From: Deinococcus aerophilus | GTDB lineage: Bacteria > Deinococcota > Deinococci > Deinococcales > Deinococcaceae | Assembly (NCBI RefSeq): GCF_014647075.1 | Contig: NZ_BMOM01000017.1 | Span: forward strand, 12,356 to 76,355 | Direction of reading: 5' to 3' | Length of the DNA: 64,000 nucleotides | Shown here: positions 1 to 16,375 of the stretch, piece by piece | How positions within the stretch are numbered: position 1 is the stretch's first letter | Layout of the letters: every line of letters begins with the position of its first letter | The notes under the pieces: generated by a model | Databases searched by the model: none | Told to the model about the DNA's origin: nothing | What the model saw: only the letters and a program-made list of their open reading frames with translations | Program-made: the position numbers and the translations under genes

Positions 1-747
1 GCGCCGCTCCAGCTCCCGCTGCGCCCGTGCCCGCGTGTAGCCGCCCGGATACGCGCGGGCCTCCCCCCCTTCCAGCCAGACGCTGCGTCCGGCCACCGCG
101 TCCAGAAAGTCGCGGTCGTGGCTGGTCAGGACCACGCCGCCCCGGAAATCGCGCAGCCAGCCCTCCAGCCACTCGCGCATACGGATGTCGAGGTGGTTGG
201 TGGGTTCGTCCAGCAGCAGCAGGTCCGGTTCGCGGGCCAGGGCCAGGGCTAGGGCCAGCCGGGTGCGCTCACCGCCCGAGAGGGTCGCCGCCTCGCGGTG
301 CAGGAAGCGCGTCAGGTCCAGCATGCCCAGCACGCGGGCCACCCGCGCGGGCCAGGCGTGGGCCTGGGCGTCCATTAGGCGGGTGTGCAGCTCGGTCCAC
401 GCGCTCAGCACCGCCGGATCACCCAGATCCGCTTCCAGCGCAAGCAACTCGGTTTCGGCCTCGCGGTAGGGGTGCGCGGCGTCCACCAGCGCGCGCACGC
501 TCAGGCCCGCAGCGTGGGCGTGCTGCTGTTCCAGCACCGCCAGACGCAGATGGCCAGCCCGCCACACGCTGCCCTCTTCCGGCACCCGTTCGCCGGTGAG
601 CACCCGCAACAGCGTGGTCTTGCCCGCGCCGTTGCGGCCCAGCAGCGCCACCCGCTCTCCGTCCGAAACGCTCAGCGACACGTCCCGCAACACCGCGCGC
701 TCCGCAAAGGACACGGACACGTTCTCGGCAGTCAGCAGGGTGGACAC
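1..747 (-). CDS. ABC-F family ATPase (partial, C-terminus off the window)
   Basis: The first 249 codons of a soluble tandem ABC ATPase of the ABC-F type, which act at the ribosome or in antibiotic resistance rather than in transport. The first ATPase half is visible: Walker A GRNGAGKTT near residues 37-45, signature LSGGERTRLAL near 156, and Walker B followed by DEPTNHLDI near 175. The DEPTNHLD form without any membrane segments is typical of ABC-F. The start is GTG at 747, chosen because a TAGCCT box ends 7 nt upstream, the leaderless pattern. The gene runs off the left edge, so the linker and second ATPase are not seen. The exact subfamily cannot be decided. Confidence 0.88.
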   Translation of the reverse strand, partial: MSTLLTAENVSVSFAERAVLRDVSLSVSDGERVALLGRNGAGKTTLLRVLTGERVPEEGSVWRAGHLRLAVLEQQHAHAAGLSVRALVDAAHPYREAETELLALEADLGDPAVLSAWTELHTRLMDAQAHAWPARVARVLGMLDLTRFLHREAATLSGGERTRLALALALAREPDLLLLDEPTNHLDIRMREWLEGWLRDFRGGVVLTSHDRDFLDAVAGRSVWLEGGEARAYPGGYTRARAQRELERR

Positions 748-754
748 GGACCGG

Positions 755-760
755 AGGCTA
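755..760 (-). promoter_or_regulatory. -10 box, leaderless promoter of the ABC-F gene
   Basis: TAGCCT on the minus strand, 7 nt before the GTG at 747, placing transcription start at or next to the start codon. Confidence 0.55.
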
Positions 761-885
761 GCAGAGGGGACGGCCGGGACGGTATGCCGCTTCACGCTCT
801 CCCCGCCTGCCCGTTTTACTGGCATTTATGATGGAGTTCCCCCCACCGCGCCGCCCCCGGATTCAGGGGGATTATGGAGGTCAAC

Positions 886-1353
886 ATGTCGGCACCTTCA
901 GCACAGCAGCTCTGGTTCCTCGACACCCTGGTCACCATTCGCCTGCCGGGCTCTGCCGGGCCCGACGGCATCACCGTTATGGAACACCATGCTCCCCACG
1001 GCGATTCCCCGCCCCTGCACATTCACCGGCGTGAGGATGAAGTGTTCCACGTTCTGGACGGAGTACTGCGGCTGCGCAGCGGCGACGATGACATGCGCCT
1101 GGAGGCGGGCAGCACATTCCTGGCCGCGCAAGGCAACGCCCACACCTACCGCGTGGAGAGTGCCGGGGGCGCACGCTGGCTGACCATCACCCGGGGCGGC
1201 GATTTCGAGCGGTTCGTGCGCGCGCTGGGCCGACCCGCCCAACGCGCGGAACTGCCCCCACCCTCCGGCCCGCCCACTCCGGAAGCGGCCAGCGCCCTGG
1301 CAGACGTTGCCCGGCAACACGGCGTGGACCTCGTGGGTCCTCCCCTGTCCTGA
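886..1353 (+). CDS. Cupin domain protein
   Basis: A 155-residue single-domain cupin. The first cupin motif is seen as HIHRREDEVFHVLDG (residues about 40-55), giving the His-x-His-x4-Glu metal ligands. The second motif is weaker (GNAHTYRVES). Substrate cannot be told from sequence. ATG 886 is preferred over ATG 874 because GGAGG at 876-880 sits 5 nt before it; 874 would put the ribosome site inside the gene. A TATGAT box at 827-832 could be its promoter. It stands alone between the divergent ABC-F gene and trhO. Confidence 0.8.
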   Translation: MSAPSAQQLWFLDTLVTIRLPGSAGPDGITVMEHHAPHGDSPPLHIHRREDEVFHVLDGVLRLRSGDDDMRLEAGSTFLAAQGNAHTYRVESAGGARWLTITRGGDFERFVRALGRPAQRAELPPPSGPPTPEAASALADVARQHGVDLVGPPLS

Positions 1354-1370
1354 GTTCCCGGCGGGATCTC

Positions 1371-1376
1371 TATACT
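1371..1376 (+). promoter_or_regulatory. -10 box upstream of trhO
   Basis: TATACT, 46 nt before the trhO ATG, implying a leader of about 40 nt. No good -35 hexamer is visible. Confidence 0.4.
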
Positions 1377-1422
1377 GCGGGCACTGCCCCGCCGGTCTGC
1401 CGCGCCGGGTACCCCGCACACC

Positions 1423-2340
1423 ATGACCCACTGCCTGCCTCTTCCCCCCACCTGCCCGCCCCCAGACGGCTGGACTGTTCTGGCGCTGTACCAGTTCCGC
1501 TCTCTCTCCGACCCCGCCCACCTGCGGCAGGAACTGCTGGACCTCGGCGGGCGCGTGGGCCTGTGCGGCACGCTCATCGTGGCTCCAGAGGGCATCAACG
1601 GCACGGTGGCCGGTTCGCGGACGGCGATAGACGGCCTGCTCGCCCACCTGAGAGCGGTGGGTTTCGACCGGATGGAGGCCAAGGAGTCACTCAGCCGCGA
1701 GCGGCCCTTCAAACGCTTCAAGGTGCGGCTCAAGCGCGAGATCGTGACCCTGGGCGTTCCCGTGGAGCCGACCTCGCAGGCCGGGCAGTACGTGGAGGCC
1801 GCAGACTGGAACGCGCTGCTCGCCGCAGAGGACGTGGTGGTGGTGGACACCCGCAACCGCTACGAGGTCAAGGCCGGCACCTTCGAGGGAGCGCTGAACC
1901 CGCAGATTGACAGCTTCCGCGAGTTTCCGGCGTGGCTGGACGCCCACGCCGATGAACTGGCCGGCAAACGGGTCGCCATGTTCTGCACCGGGGGCATCCG
2001 CTGCGAGAAGAGCACCAGCCTGCTGCGCTCGCGCGGCTTTCAGGACGTGCTGCACCTCAGGGGCGGCATCCTGAAGTATCTGGAGGAGGTTCCCGAGGAG
2101 CGCAGCCGCTGGCACGGCGAGTGTTTTGTGTTCGATGGCCGGGTGACGGTGGGCCACGGCCTGCGCGAGGGCGGGGCCGAGATGTGCCATTCGTGCGGCT
2201 GGCCGCTGGGCTCCGAGGAACGGGCGCACTCCCACTACGAGGAGGGCGTGAGCTGCCCACACTGTTTTGAGGCGACCACGGACGCCCAGAAGACGGCGTT
2301 CCGCGACCGCCAGCGCATGTACGACGCGCGCGAAGGGTAA
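1423..2340 (+). CDS. trhO: tRNA uridine(34) hydroxylase, rhodanese-like
   Basis: A 305-residue protein of the TrhO (YceA) family, which hydroxylates uridine 34 of some tRNAs on the way to 5-oxyacetyl or methoxy uridine. An N-terminal alpha/beta domain (about 1-110) is followed by a rhodanese domain (about 125-235) with the active-site loop CTGGIRCEKS; the catalytic Cys is near residue 188 and a second Cys at 194. The C-terminal region has paired CxxC motifs (CHSCGWPL and CPHC), as is usual in this family and likely to bind metal. Length matches the family. Confidence 0.9.
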   Translation: MTHCLPLPPTCPPPDGWTVLALYQFRSLSDPAHLRQELLDLGGRVGLCGTLIVAPEGINGTVAGSRTAIDGLLAHLRAVGFDRMEAKESLSRERPFKRFKVRLKREIVTLGVPVEPTSQAGQYVEAADWNALLAAEDVVVVDTRNRYEVKAGTFEGALNPQIDSFREFPAWLDAHADELAGKRVAMFCTGGIRCEKSTSLLRSRGFQDVLHLRGGILKYLEEVPEERSRWHGECFVFDGRVTVGHGLREGGAEMCHSCGWPLGSEERAHSHYEEGVSCPHCFEATTDAQKTAFRDRQRMYDAREG

Positions 2341-2361
2341 GCCCCCCGTACGGTCCCGGCG

Positions 2362-3165
2362 CTACACCGTTACCGTTCCCCGCACCGCCCAGGCCCGCGC
2401 GCTCAGGGCAATGGGCCCCGCCGGGTCCGGAGCGAGGCGGGCCTGCAGATGCGCGCGGATCTGCTCACGCACCGGGTCTTCCACCCCCGCGAGGTAGGTC
2501 GGGGCTGCTCCCTGCCCGCCCAGAAAGGGCGCCCAGTAGTCCTCGAAGTCCCGGAAGACGGTGGGGATGTCGATGGCCCGCACCTGCACTGCCTTCAGGC
2601 CCTGCGCCTGCCACAGACCGGCCAGGGCCTCGGGCTGGCACAGGGGAAAGCGGTGTGACTCGTCCAGATGCGCGTCCTGCGGGCGAACGGCCATCGCCAC
2701 GTCCCAGAAGACCCGCATCATCGCCATGCCCTCCGCGTAATCCCAGACGTAGGCCGCCACGGTTCCGCCGGCTTTCGTGACCCGGACCATCTCGCGCAGC
2801 ATGGCGACGTGGTCGGGCACGAAGTTCATCACCAGCCCTGAGACGGCGGCGTCGAAGGTGGCCGGGTCAAGGGGCAGGGCCGTGGCGTCCCCGATTTCAA
2901 AACGCGCCCGGCCATCCCCGATGCGCTCCCGCGCCGCCCCGACGAAGCCCCCGGACCGGTCAATGCCCACCACCAACGCCGGGGCGCACGCGGCCAGGAC
3001 ACGGCTGCTCAGCGCGCCGGTCCCACACCCGATGTCCACCCAGGCCCGCCCCTGCGGAACCTGTAGCCAGCCCAGGAAGTCCCGCGCCACCAACCGGCTC
3101 CAGCGGCCCACGTAGCGTTCGTACGCCTCAGCATCACCCCAGCGGTCGTGCGGCACCTCGCCCAT
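2362..3165 (-). CDS. Class I SAM-dependent methyltransferase
   Basis: A 267-residue methyltransferase. Motif I VDIGCGTGALSS is at residues 43-54, followed by the acidic loop VGIDRSGGF and ARFEIGDATALPL, typical of the UbiE/Methyltransf_11 group. The substrate is unknown. ATG 3165 is chosen because AGGAGG lies 6 nt upstream; the longer open frame to 3348 has no support. It lies downstream of mfd on the same strand with a 136-bp gap, and converges on trhO. Confidence 0.85.
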   Translation of the reverse strand: MGEVPHDRWGDAEAYERYVGRWSRLVARDFLGWLQVPQGRAWVDIGCGTGALSSRVLAACAPALVVGIDRSGGFVGAARERIGDGRARFEIGDATALPLDPATFDAAVSGLVMNFVPDHVAMLREMVRVTKAGGTVAAYVWDYAEGMAMMRVFWDVAMAVRPQDAHLDESHRFPLCQPEALAGLWQAQGLKAVQVRAIDIPTVFRDFEDYWAPFLGGQGAAPTYLAGVEDPVREQIRAHLQARLAPDPAGPIALSARAWAVRGTVTV

Positions 3166-3301
3166 ATGTGGCCTCCTCTGTTCGGGACCCGGTCCGGTTT
3201 CCGGGAAAGAGACAGGTGGTGGCTCCAGTGTAGGCCCCGTGAATGGCCGCACGCCAGAAGCGGGCCGGAGCCTGCCCTGGGGTTCAGGAATACCCCTGGA
3301 C

Positions 3302-6427
<3,126 letters not shown>

Positions 6428-6434
6428 GCGCAAG

Positions 6435-6440
6435 ATTGTA
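6435..6440 (-). promoter_or_regulatory. -10 box, leaderless promoter of mfd
   Basis: TACAAT on the minus strand, 7 nt before GTG 6427. This decides the start against the in-frame TTG at 6433, which would lie before the predicted transcription start. The region 6441-6600 is clearly AT-richer than its surroundings. Confidence 0.55.
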
Positions 6441-6600
6441 CGCGGGAGAGGCGAAGGGGAGGGGAAGCGATGGAACGTTATGAAAGCTGACTCTGCCTTT
6501 AGGAACGGCCTGAACAGTCGGAGGTCATCTCATCGATCTCAATATGCATTCCTGATAAGAATGTACACATCTGAAGACATCCCTCCTTAACTCCAGGCCC

Positions 6601-7389
6601 TTACTTCACACCTCCTGGGCGAAAGAATGCGAACTGGTAGGTGCCATTGGCCCGCTCTTCAAGATCGGTCACCGTGCCCCTGGGATTCAGGGCGATGGTC
6701 GGGCCATCCGCATTCCGGCCGGTGGTGTAGTACAGCCCTCCAAAGCCCCGCAAAGGACCTGAGACAAAAGTCAGGCGTTTGCTCGACGCACTGTAGGTGT
6801 ACTCGCCCCACTCGTTGTCCCGGACCCGATAGCGTTTGGCATCCACTAAAGAAAACCGATACTGATAGGCGAGGCCCCCAGGTCCATTCCACTGGTAGAC
6901 GGCGTATTCGCCCATGGGTGGGTTGACAGGCAACGGCGTAGATCTGGAAGCGGCAGCCGACTGCCGTGCTGGTGAAGCCGCAGAGGGTGCCGGGGAGGTA
7001 CGGGCAGACGATGGACCCGCCTGTGGCGTCTGGACAGCCGTACCCTGAATGGAAATGGTGGTGCGCGCCTGGACCACGTTCATTGCGCTCATATAACGAA
7101 GATGCACTTCATACTGGCCGGCTGGAACACCTCGAAACTGGATGAGGCCCTCGGGATCAGATTGGAGGTAAGCAGTTTGAATCACGGTTCTGGGAGCGCC
7201 TGTGTTCACCAGTTCCAGATAGCGGGGGCCTCCTACAACGTGATCCAGCGGAACACCTGTGAACCGCACCGTCATAACTTCTCCAGATCGGTATGATGCC
7301 TGACCTGCCGCCAGCTTCTGAGCGCTGCCGCAACTGCTCAGGATGGCGACGACGATGAATATCAGCGCGGCCCGGGGATGGCGTGGCAT
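6601..7389 (-). CDS. Predicted lipoprotein of unknown function
   Basis: A 262-residue exported lipoprotein. The N-terminus has a basic start, a hydrophobic stretch and a lipobox LSSC with the modified Cys at residue 20. An Ala/Ser/Pro-rich linker (about 130-165) separates two beta-rich halves. The first half (VRFTGVPLDHV to YEVHLRYMSAM) resembles an immunoglobulin-like wrapping fold; the second holds an aromatic-rich region (EYAVYQWNGPGGLAYQYRF). No enzyme motif is seen. A TACACT box with a GAGGG ribosome site lies just before the ATG. It may form a cell-envelope unit with the next exported protein. Confidence 0.7.
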   Translation of the reverse strand: MPRHPRAALIFIVVAILSSCGSAQKLAAGQASYRSGEVMTVRFTGVPLDHVVGGPRYLELVNTGAPRTVIQTAYLQSDPEGLIQFRGVPAGQYEVHLRYMSAMNVVQARTTISIQGTAVQTPQAGPSSARTSPAPSAASPARQSAAASRSTPLPVNPPMGEYAVYQWNGPGGLAYQYRFSLVDAKRYRVRDNEWGEYTYSASSKRLTFVSGPLRGFGGLYYTTGRNADGPTIALNPRGTVTDLEERANGTYQFAFFRPGGVK

Positions 7390-7413
7390 GGTGCCCTCAG
7401 TGTATGTCCCAGC

Positions 7414-7815
7414 TCACCCCGCCTTGCAATCCGTCAGCAGGCCTCGGGGGGTCGCCATGCCGTCCACAAAGGTGCTGAGCGTTGCCTCTCCGGCATGTTC
7501 CCACCATTCCAGACCGCCGCGTGCCCCCACCGGGCCAGCCAGGGCCGCGTAGCGTGCGCCGCTGGCGCTGAGGGCCGGGGCCAGCCCGTACTGCCCACCG
7601 TTCCAGTTCAGGACGGCGAAGGTGGGGCCGTCTGCGCCGTAGTTCAGGTAGGTCACGCTGATTTTCTGCCCCGCGCCGCAGGTGTACTGCAGGGTGCGGA
7701 AGGTGGTCGGAGCAGGCCGGGTGGCCTGGGGCACCACGTTGGCCTGTACCAGAGCCGCGCCGGCCAGGGTGGCGCTCAGGGCCAGGAGGGCGGCGGTACG
7801 CAGGTGACCATTCAT
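7414..7815 (-). CDS. MliC-like C-type lysozyme inhibitor, exported
   Basis: A 133-residue secreted protein. It has a signal peptide (about 1-25, ending ALVQA) and a small beta domain with the MliC/YbaY-type pattern: [15 protein letters not shown], then a region ending [16 protein letters not shown] and a second Cys close to the C-terminus (LLTDC). The two Cys would form the single disulfide of this fold. The family inhibits host lysozyme in Gram-negative bacteria. Only the family fold is claimed here; inhibition is inferred. ATG 7815 fits the leaderless pattern. Confidence 0.72.
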   Translation of the reverse strand: MNGHLRTAALLALSATLAGAALVQANVVPQATRPAPTTFRTLQYTCGAGQKISVTYLNYGADGPTFAVLNWNGGQYGLAPALSASGARYAALAGPVGARGGLEWWEHAGEATLSTFVDGMATPRGLLTDCKAG

Positions 7816-7821
7816 GCCCAG

Positions 7822-7827
7822 ATGGTA
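7822..7827 (-). promoter_or_regulatory. -10 box, leaderless promoter of the MliC-like gene
   Basis: TACCAT on the minus strand, 6 nt before ATG 7815. Confidence 0.5.
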
Positions 7828-7872
7828 GGCCGCGAATCTGTCGCATTCCTGACGACGCCGGGGGCGGGAGCG

Positions 7873-7878
7873 TAAGCT
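7873..7878 (+). promoter_or_regulatory. -10 box, leaderless promoter of the DUF1345 gene
   Basis: TAAGCT, 6 nt before ATG 7885. It lies back to back with the promoter of the MliC-like gene within 70 bp. Confidence 0.5.
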
Positions 7879-7884
7879 CTGCGC

Positions 7885-8541
<657 letters not shown>

Positions 8542-8562
8542 CGGCGGTCGCCGGGGACCACG

Positions 8563-8591
8563 GAAAAGTCCTCCCCGGTCAGGAGAGGACT
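8563..8591 (-). terminator. Terminator of the molybdenum hydroxylase operon
   Basis: A 10-bp stem with one G-T pair on the minus strand (AGTCCTCTCC and GGGGAGGACT, 5-nt loop) runs directly into TTTTCC, 20 bp after the FAD-subunit stop. Confidence 0.7.
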
Positions 8592-8610
8592 CTGAGGGAA
8601 AGAACGGCGC

Positions 8611-9405
8611 CTAACCCAGTCTTGCCGCTGCCCGCCCCGAAAGCACGTCCACGAGGTGCGCGCGGTATTCGGCGCTGGCGAACCGGTCGCCCAGCAGGTC
8701 TGCGCCGTCCACCAGCCCGGTCCCGGCCTCCTGGCCTCCGTTCAGACGTTCTTCCAGCTTGTTCAGCCGCAGCGCCGTCTCGGCCGCGCCCGTGAAAGCT
8801 GCCCGGATCTGCCCGTCGGCGTGGCGGGCCAGCGCCACCCCCACGATGGCGTAGTGGCTGGCCGGGTGACGGTATTTCTCGTACACGCTCGCGCTGATTC
8901 CCTTCGGAATGCGGATGTGGGTCAGCAGTTCGCCCGGCTGCACGGCGCTCTCGAACATGCCCACAAACATGTCGTCGGCCCCCACGGTCCGCTCACCGCC
9001 CAGACCGCGAATCACAAACTCTGCGCCCACGGCCAGCGCCGCCGCCGGGTAGTCCGCGCTGGGATCGGCGTGGGCCATCGAGCCGCCAATGGTTCCCCGG
9101 TTGCGCACCATCGGGTCTCCGACCCAGCCCGCCACCTCGGGAAAGAGGGGCAGATCGCTGCGCAGCACCTCGGCGTGTGTCGTCATGGCGCCGACCACGT
9201 AGAACCCCCCGTCCTCCTTGATGCCCTTCAACTCGTCCAGGCCAAAGATATCGAGCAGGGCGGGCGGCTGGGCGAGCCGCAGCTTCATGGCGGGCAGTAG
9301 GGAATGTCCGCCCGCGATGACCTTGAGGTCGGGGTTGTCGGCCATGGCCCTGAGCGCGTCCTCCACACTGGCCGCCTTCTGGTAATCAAAATTGACTGGA
9401 TACAT
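8611..9405 (-). CDS. Molybdenum hydroxylase FAD-binding subunit (CoxM-like)
   Basis: A 264-residue FAD subunit of a xanthine dehydrogenase/CO dehydrogenase-type enzyme, passing electrons from the 2Fe-2S subunit to the acceptor. Both FAD motifs are present: AGGHSLLP near residue 32 and TIGGSMAHADPSADYP near 110. Length is somewhat short of the usual 280-290. GGAGG lies about 5 nt before the ATG. It is the last gene of a three-gene operon, 81 bp after the large subunit. Confidence 0.88.
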   Translation of the reverse strand: MYPVNFDYQKAASVEDALRAMADNPDLKVIAGGHSLLPAMKLRLAQPPALLDIFGLDELKGIKEDGGFYVVGAMTTHAEVLRSDLPLFPEVAGWVGDPMVRNRGTIGGSMAHADPSADYPAAALAVGAEFVIRGLGGERTVGADDMFVGMFESAVQPGELLTHIRIPKGISASVYEKYRHPASHYAIVGVALARHADGQIRAAFTGAAETALRLNKLEERLNGGQEAGTGLVDGADLLGDRFASAEYRAHLVDVLSGRAAARLG

Positions 9406-9486
9406 GTTCCCTCCGGGGGAAAAGTGGTGAAGCGGAGGTGGACGGTGGTGGCCTGCATCCGGCCCGCCTGGTCCATCCTCCGGACC

Positions 9487-11889
<2,403 letters not shown>

Positions 11890-11976
11890 CTTGTTGCCTC
11901 CGGGGGGAGGCGGTGCGCGGCGCGGCGCGGTCTATTACGTCTCGATTTCGCGTCCGGCGTCCGGCGTACCGCGTCC

Positions 11977-12471
<495 letters not shown>

Positions 12472-13069
12472 GGATGCCTCCCGGTCTGGGGCGAACTGGC
12501 TGCGTGGCGGGACGTCGGGCGGGGTGCAGGTCTCAATCTCTACCTCGAAAAAGTACGTCGGAAGCGAGCTGGGAAACGGCGAACCGGCCGTCTTCTGCTG
12601 GGCGAAACGAAACGCGGACGCCGCAGCGTTCCGTCTGGGTTGTCTGACCAGCGACATTCAAACACAAATTGGCAGCGGCGCGGTGTAATTCATACTGAAA
12701 TGTTCTCCAGAGCAGTTTTGGCCGCATCCCTCTGGCCGGACCGTTCCCCCTGACCGAGGTGGAGGGGTCAAACGGAACAGGAAAGTAAGGGAAAACGGGG
12801 ATCAGAAGCCGCCCGATCTCTCCCGCATCCGACTCGCCGGTTCTCGCCTGCAGCACGGCCGATCACGGGCCGGAATCCCCGCCGCCGTCTTCAGGCACCG
12901 CCGTCATCTAGGGAACTCTGGGGTCCGGGCCGCAGCGAGGGTGGCGCAAGCTACGGCCCACTGTGCCGGAAACTGTACACTGTTCCCAAATCGGGTATGC
13001 TGTCCCGATGGCTTTTGCGGGAGTGGCATAAGACCACAACTCGTGAATTCGTTCACAGGAGCAATGAAG
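12472..13069. other. Divergent intergenic region with a nested dyad
   Basis: About 600 bp between the molybdenum hydroxylase operon and the NADH dehydrogenase gene, with no convincing gene. It must hold the promoters of both. A nested inverted repeat lies at 12743-12778 (GTTCC...TGACC, 10-nt centre, GGTCA...GGAAC), which could be an operator or a hairpin. A short AT-rich stretch is at 12655-12720. Confidence 0.4.
12996..13001 (+). promoter_or_regulatory. Likely -10 box of the NADH dehydrogenase gene
   Basis: TATGCT with a weak -35 (TGTACA, 12974-12979) 16 bp upstream, giving a leader of about 60 nt. Confidence 0.4.
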
Positions 13070-14209
<1,140 letters not shown>

Positions 14210-14220
14210 GCCGGACGCAA

Positions 14221-14258
14221 AAAAAGGGCTGGGAGCTTGCAGGCTTCCAGCCCTTTTT
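14221..14258. terminator. Bidirectional terminator
   Basis: A 16-bp stem with one G-T pair and a 6-nt loop, flanked by A5 and T5 runs, so it can end transcripts from both sides: the NADH dehydrogenase gene and the converging pseudogene. Confidence 0.88.
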
Positions 14259-14930
14259 CATTCCTCCAGCCACGGAAAGCCCCACGGGTCGGCGGCGGCC
14301 CGTGCATCCACCCGCGCCGCGTCGTGCGTACGGACGGGCAGTGGAAAGTCGTCCGGTGTGACCGGCACGCACAGCAACGGCGAAACCGGATGAGGATTGA
14401 CCCAGTGCGGCTCCAGCACGGTCCCCAGCCCCGGCCAGTCGTAGGGCGGCATCTGCTCGAACCCGGTACCGGGCAGCACGTACACGTAGCCCGGGGCCAG
14501 CAGATCGCGCCCGTTCACCCCTCTGGCGGCACGCGGCACGCGGCGCGAAAGACAGGAAATAGCGCGTGGGCGACCAGCCCGCGCCGTCTGCGAGTTGCAA
14601 GGCCATGTTCAGGACGCGCTCCACCCGAGAGCCGTCCTTGAGCGCATACATCATGGCCCACAGGCCATCCGAAGCAGCAAAGACACCGGTACGCTTGTTG
14701 AAGGCATCCGGGCTGAGGTCAAACGGCGTGCGCGGCCCGAACCGGGTGATGCTCCCGTGCGGCGAGCTGTGCAACACGAAGCCTGCCTCTGTCAGCCATC
14801 GCAAGAACAGCCAGCGCGGCATCGCTGGCGGCAGCAGAGATACATCCCGCGCCTGCCATGCCGCCGCGTACGCCGCTCCATCACTTGCACTCAGGGCGTC
14901 TTTCGGAGCTTCCAGCATCCACGGGCGCAT
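14258..14930 (-). pseudogene. Frameshifted gene of unknown function
   Basis: Two open frames join into one protein of about 221 residues. The first part (from ATG 14930) ends sensibly at RYFLSFAPRAA; the second part continues as RGVNGRDLLAPGYVYVLPG and ends WGFPWLEE. The break lies in a perfect 7-bp tandem repeat (GCGGCAC twice, about 14526-14539 on the plus strand). Removing one copy restores a single frame. The product has no recognised motif; it is rich in Trp, Pro and aromatic residues and looks soluble. It could be a real frameshift mutation, a phase-variable repeat or a sequencing error. Confidence 0.75.
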
Positions 14931-14967
14931 GGATCAGGATACGGGCGCGGGCACGAACCCCAGCGGT

Positions 14968-14973
14968 TAGACT
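14968..14973 (+). promoter_or_regulatory. -10 box of the DUF202 gene
   Basis: TAGACT, 8 nt before ATG 14982; transcript leaderless or with a 1-2 nt leader. Confidence 0.5.
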
Positions 14974-14981
14974 GCGCCCAC

Positions 14982-15350
14982 ATGGCAGACGACGGAAAGC
15001 AGGACCGCTCGCCGGGTGAGAAGCGGACCGACTGGGCCGAGCGGCGCACCGCGCTGGCCGCCGAGCGGACCTTTGCGGCGTGGGGACGCACCGGGCTGGC
15101 CTGCATCGGCGGGGGGCTGGCCGTCACCCGCCTGCTGGGCGACCTGGAGCCGCGCTGGGCGCTGCGTACGCTGGCGCTGGGACTGATGGTCCTGGGCGCG
15201 ATGACGCTGCTGTTTGGCCTGCGCACCTACCGGAAGTCGGCGCGCGACCTGGAAAGCAGCGGTGAACACACGCTCTCGGTGTGGTGGATCGGAGCCTTTG
15301 CCGCAGTCCTGACCGTGCTGGCCGGGATCGGCCTAGTGCTGGTGTGGTGA
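14982..15350 (+). CDS. DUF202 (YidH-type) membrane protein
   Basis: A 122-residue protein with a charged N-terminus and three hydrophobic segments. The DUF202 hallmark is RTALAAERTFAAWGRTGLA, then GLRTYRKSARDLE after the second segment. Function of the family is unknown. The in-frame extension back to 14595 overlaps the neighbouring pseudogene and is not supported; the -10 box fixes ATG 14982. Confidence 0.83.
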   Translation: MADDGKQDRSPGEKRTDWAERRTALAAERTFAAWGRTGLACIGGGLAVTRLLGDLEPRWALRTLALGLMVLGAMTLLFGLRTYRKSARDLESSGEHTLSVWWIGAFAAVLTVLAGIGLVLVW

Positions 15351-15393
15351 ACCCTCCCCCCCGGCCCGGGCCAGCCTGCAGCGCGGCCCGCGC

Positions 15394-15846
15394 CTAACTT
15401 CCTTCCTTCCCGGCCCATTCCTCCAGCAGGTATTGCAGGCGGGTCTGGGCGTTGTCCTGGCTGCCGTACACGCTGCGCAGCAGTTCGCCGCCGGGAGCGA
15501 AGGCCAGCCAGTGCGGCGTGCCCTCGGTGTGCCACGCGCGGGCCAGCGCACCCGACACGTCCAGCGCCACGGGAAACGGCAGGCGGGCGAAGTCGCGGGC
15601 AAATTTGATCAGCGTCGGCTCGACGGCCTCCCGCTCCAGGGCACGGTGGCCGTGGCTGGTGTGAACGGCCAGCAGGTGCACGCGCCCGCCAAACTCGGCG
15701 TGCAGGCGCTTGAGAAAGGGAATCCCGCGCGAGACACAGCCCGCGCATTCCAGGTTAAAGGTCATGACCAGGCCGGGGCGGGTCCACTGCGCGGGCGGGT
15801 CCAGCGGGGCGCCGTACACGAAATCATCGGGGGCAGGCCAGTCCAT
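15394..15846 (-). CDS. Thioredoxin-fold protein (TlpA/AhpC-like)
   Basis: A 150-residue cytoplasmic protein with a thioredoxin-like fold. The redox motif is CAGC (residues about 35-38) after the beta strand LVMTFNLE. The cis-Pro region is seen as GTPHWLAFAPGGELL. No signal peptide is present, unlike most TlpA proteins. Probable role: thiol redox or peroxide handling. The start is supported by a leaderless -10 box. Confidence 0.78.
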   Translation of the reverse strand: MDWPAPDDFVYGAPLDPPAQWTRPGLVMTFNLECAGCVSRGIPFLKRLHAEFGGRVHLLAVHTSHGHRALEREAVEPTLIKFARDFARLPFPVALDVSGALARAWHTEGTPHWLAFAPGGELLRSVYGSQDNAQTRLQYLLEEWAGKEGS

Positions 15847-15853
15847 GCAAAAG

Positions 15854-15859
15854 AGGCTA
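15854..15859 (-). promoter_or_regulatory. -10 box, leaderless promoter of the thioredoxin-fold gene
   Basis: TAGCCT on the minus strand, 7 nt before ATG 15846. Confidence 0.5.
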
Positions 15860-15877
15860 GCGCTCCGGCGCCGGGCC

Positions 15878-15883
15878 TATCCT
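15878..15883 (+). promoter_or_regulatory. -10 box, leaderless promoter of the 47-residue gene
   Basis: TATCCT, 6 nt before ATG 15890; this is the main support for that small gene. Confidence 0.45.
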
Positions 15884-15889
15884 GTATCC

Positions 15890-16033
15890 ATGTCCCGCAC
15901 GACCCCGCTGCTTGCCCTCGCCGCCGCCAGCCGGACGCTGACCCGCCTGAAGGCCAGCGGTGAGTATCAGAAGCTGCTGGACCGCTGGATCGTGCAGAAA
16001 CAACGCGGCGCGGCCCCCGGCCGCCGGTCCTGA
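15890..16033 (+). CDS. Small basic hypothetical protein (47 residues)
   Basis: A short open frame, MSRTTPLLALAAASRTLTRL and on to a basic C-terminus (VQKQRGAAPGRRS). It has one amphipathic helix-like half (LTRLKASGEYQKLLDRWIV) and is strongly basic. The leaderless promoter, the good codon use and the tight fit between flanking genes favour a real gene. No family is recognised. Confidence 0.5.
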   Translation: MSRTTPLLALAAASRTLTRLKASGEYQKLLDRWIVQKQRGAAPGRRS

Positions 16034-16039
16034 AATGGC

Positions 16040-16371
<332 letters not shown>

Positions 16372-16375
<4 letters not shown>

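Noticed and set aside
6441..6600. AT-rich patch before mfd as a radiation/desiccation response element
   Set aside because: The 17-bp palindrome of that regulon (TTATG...CATAA) was not found here or elsewhere in the window.
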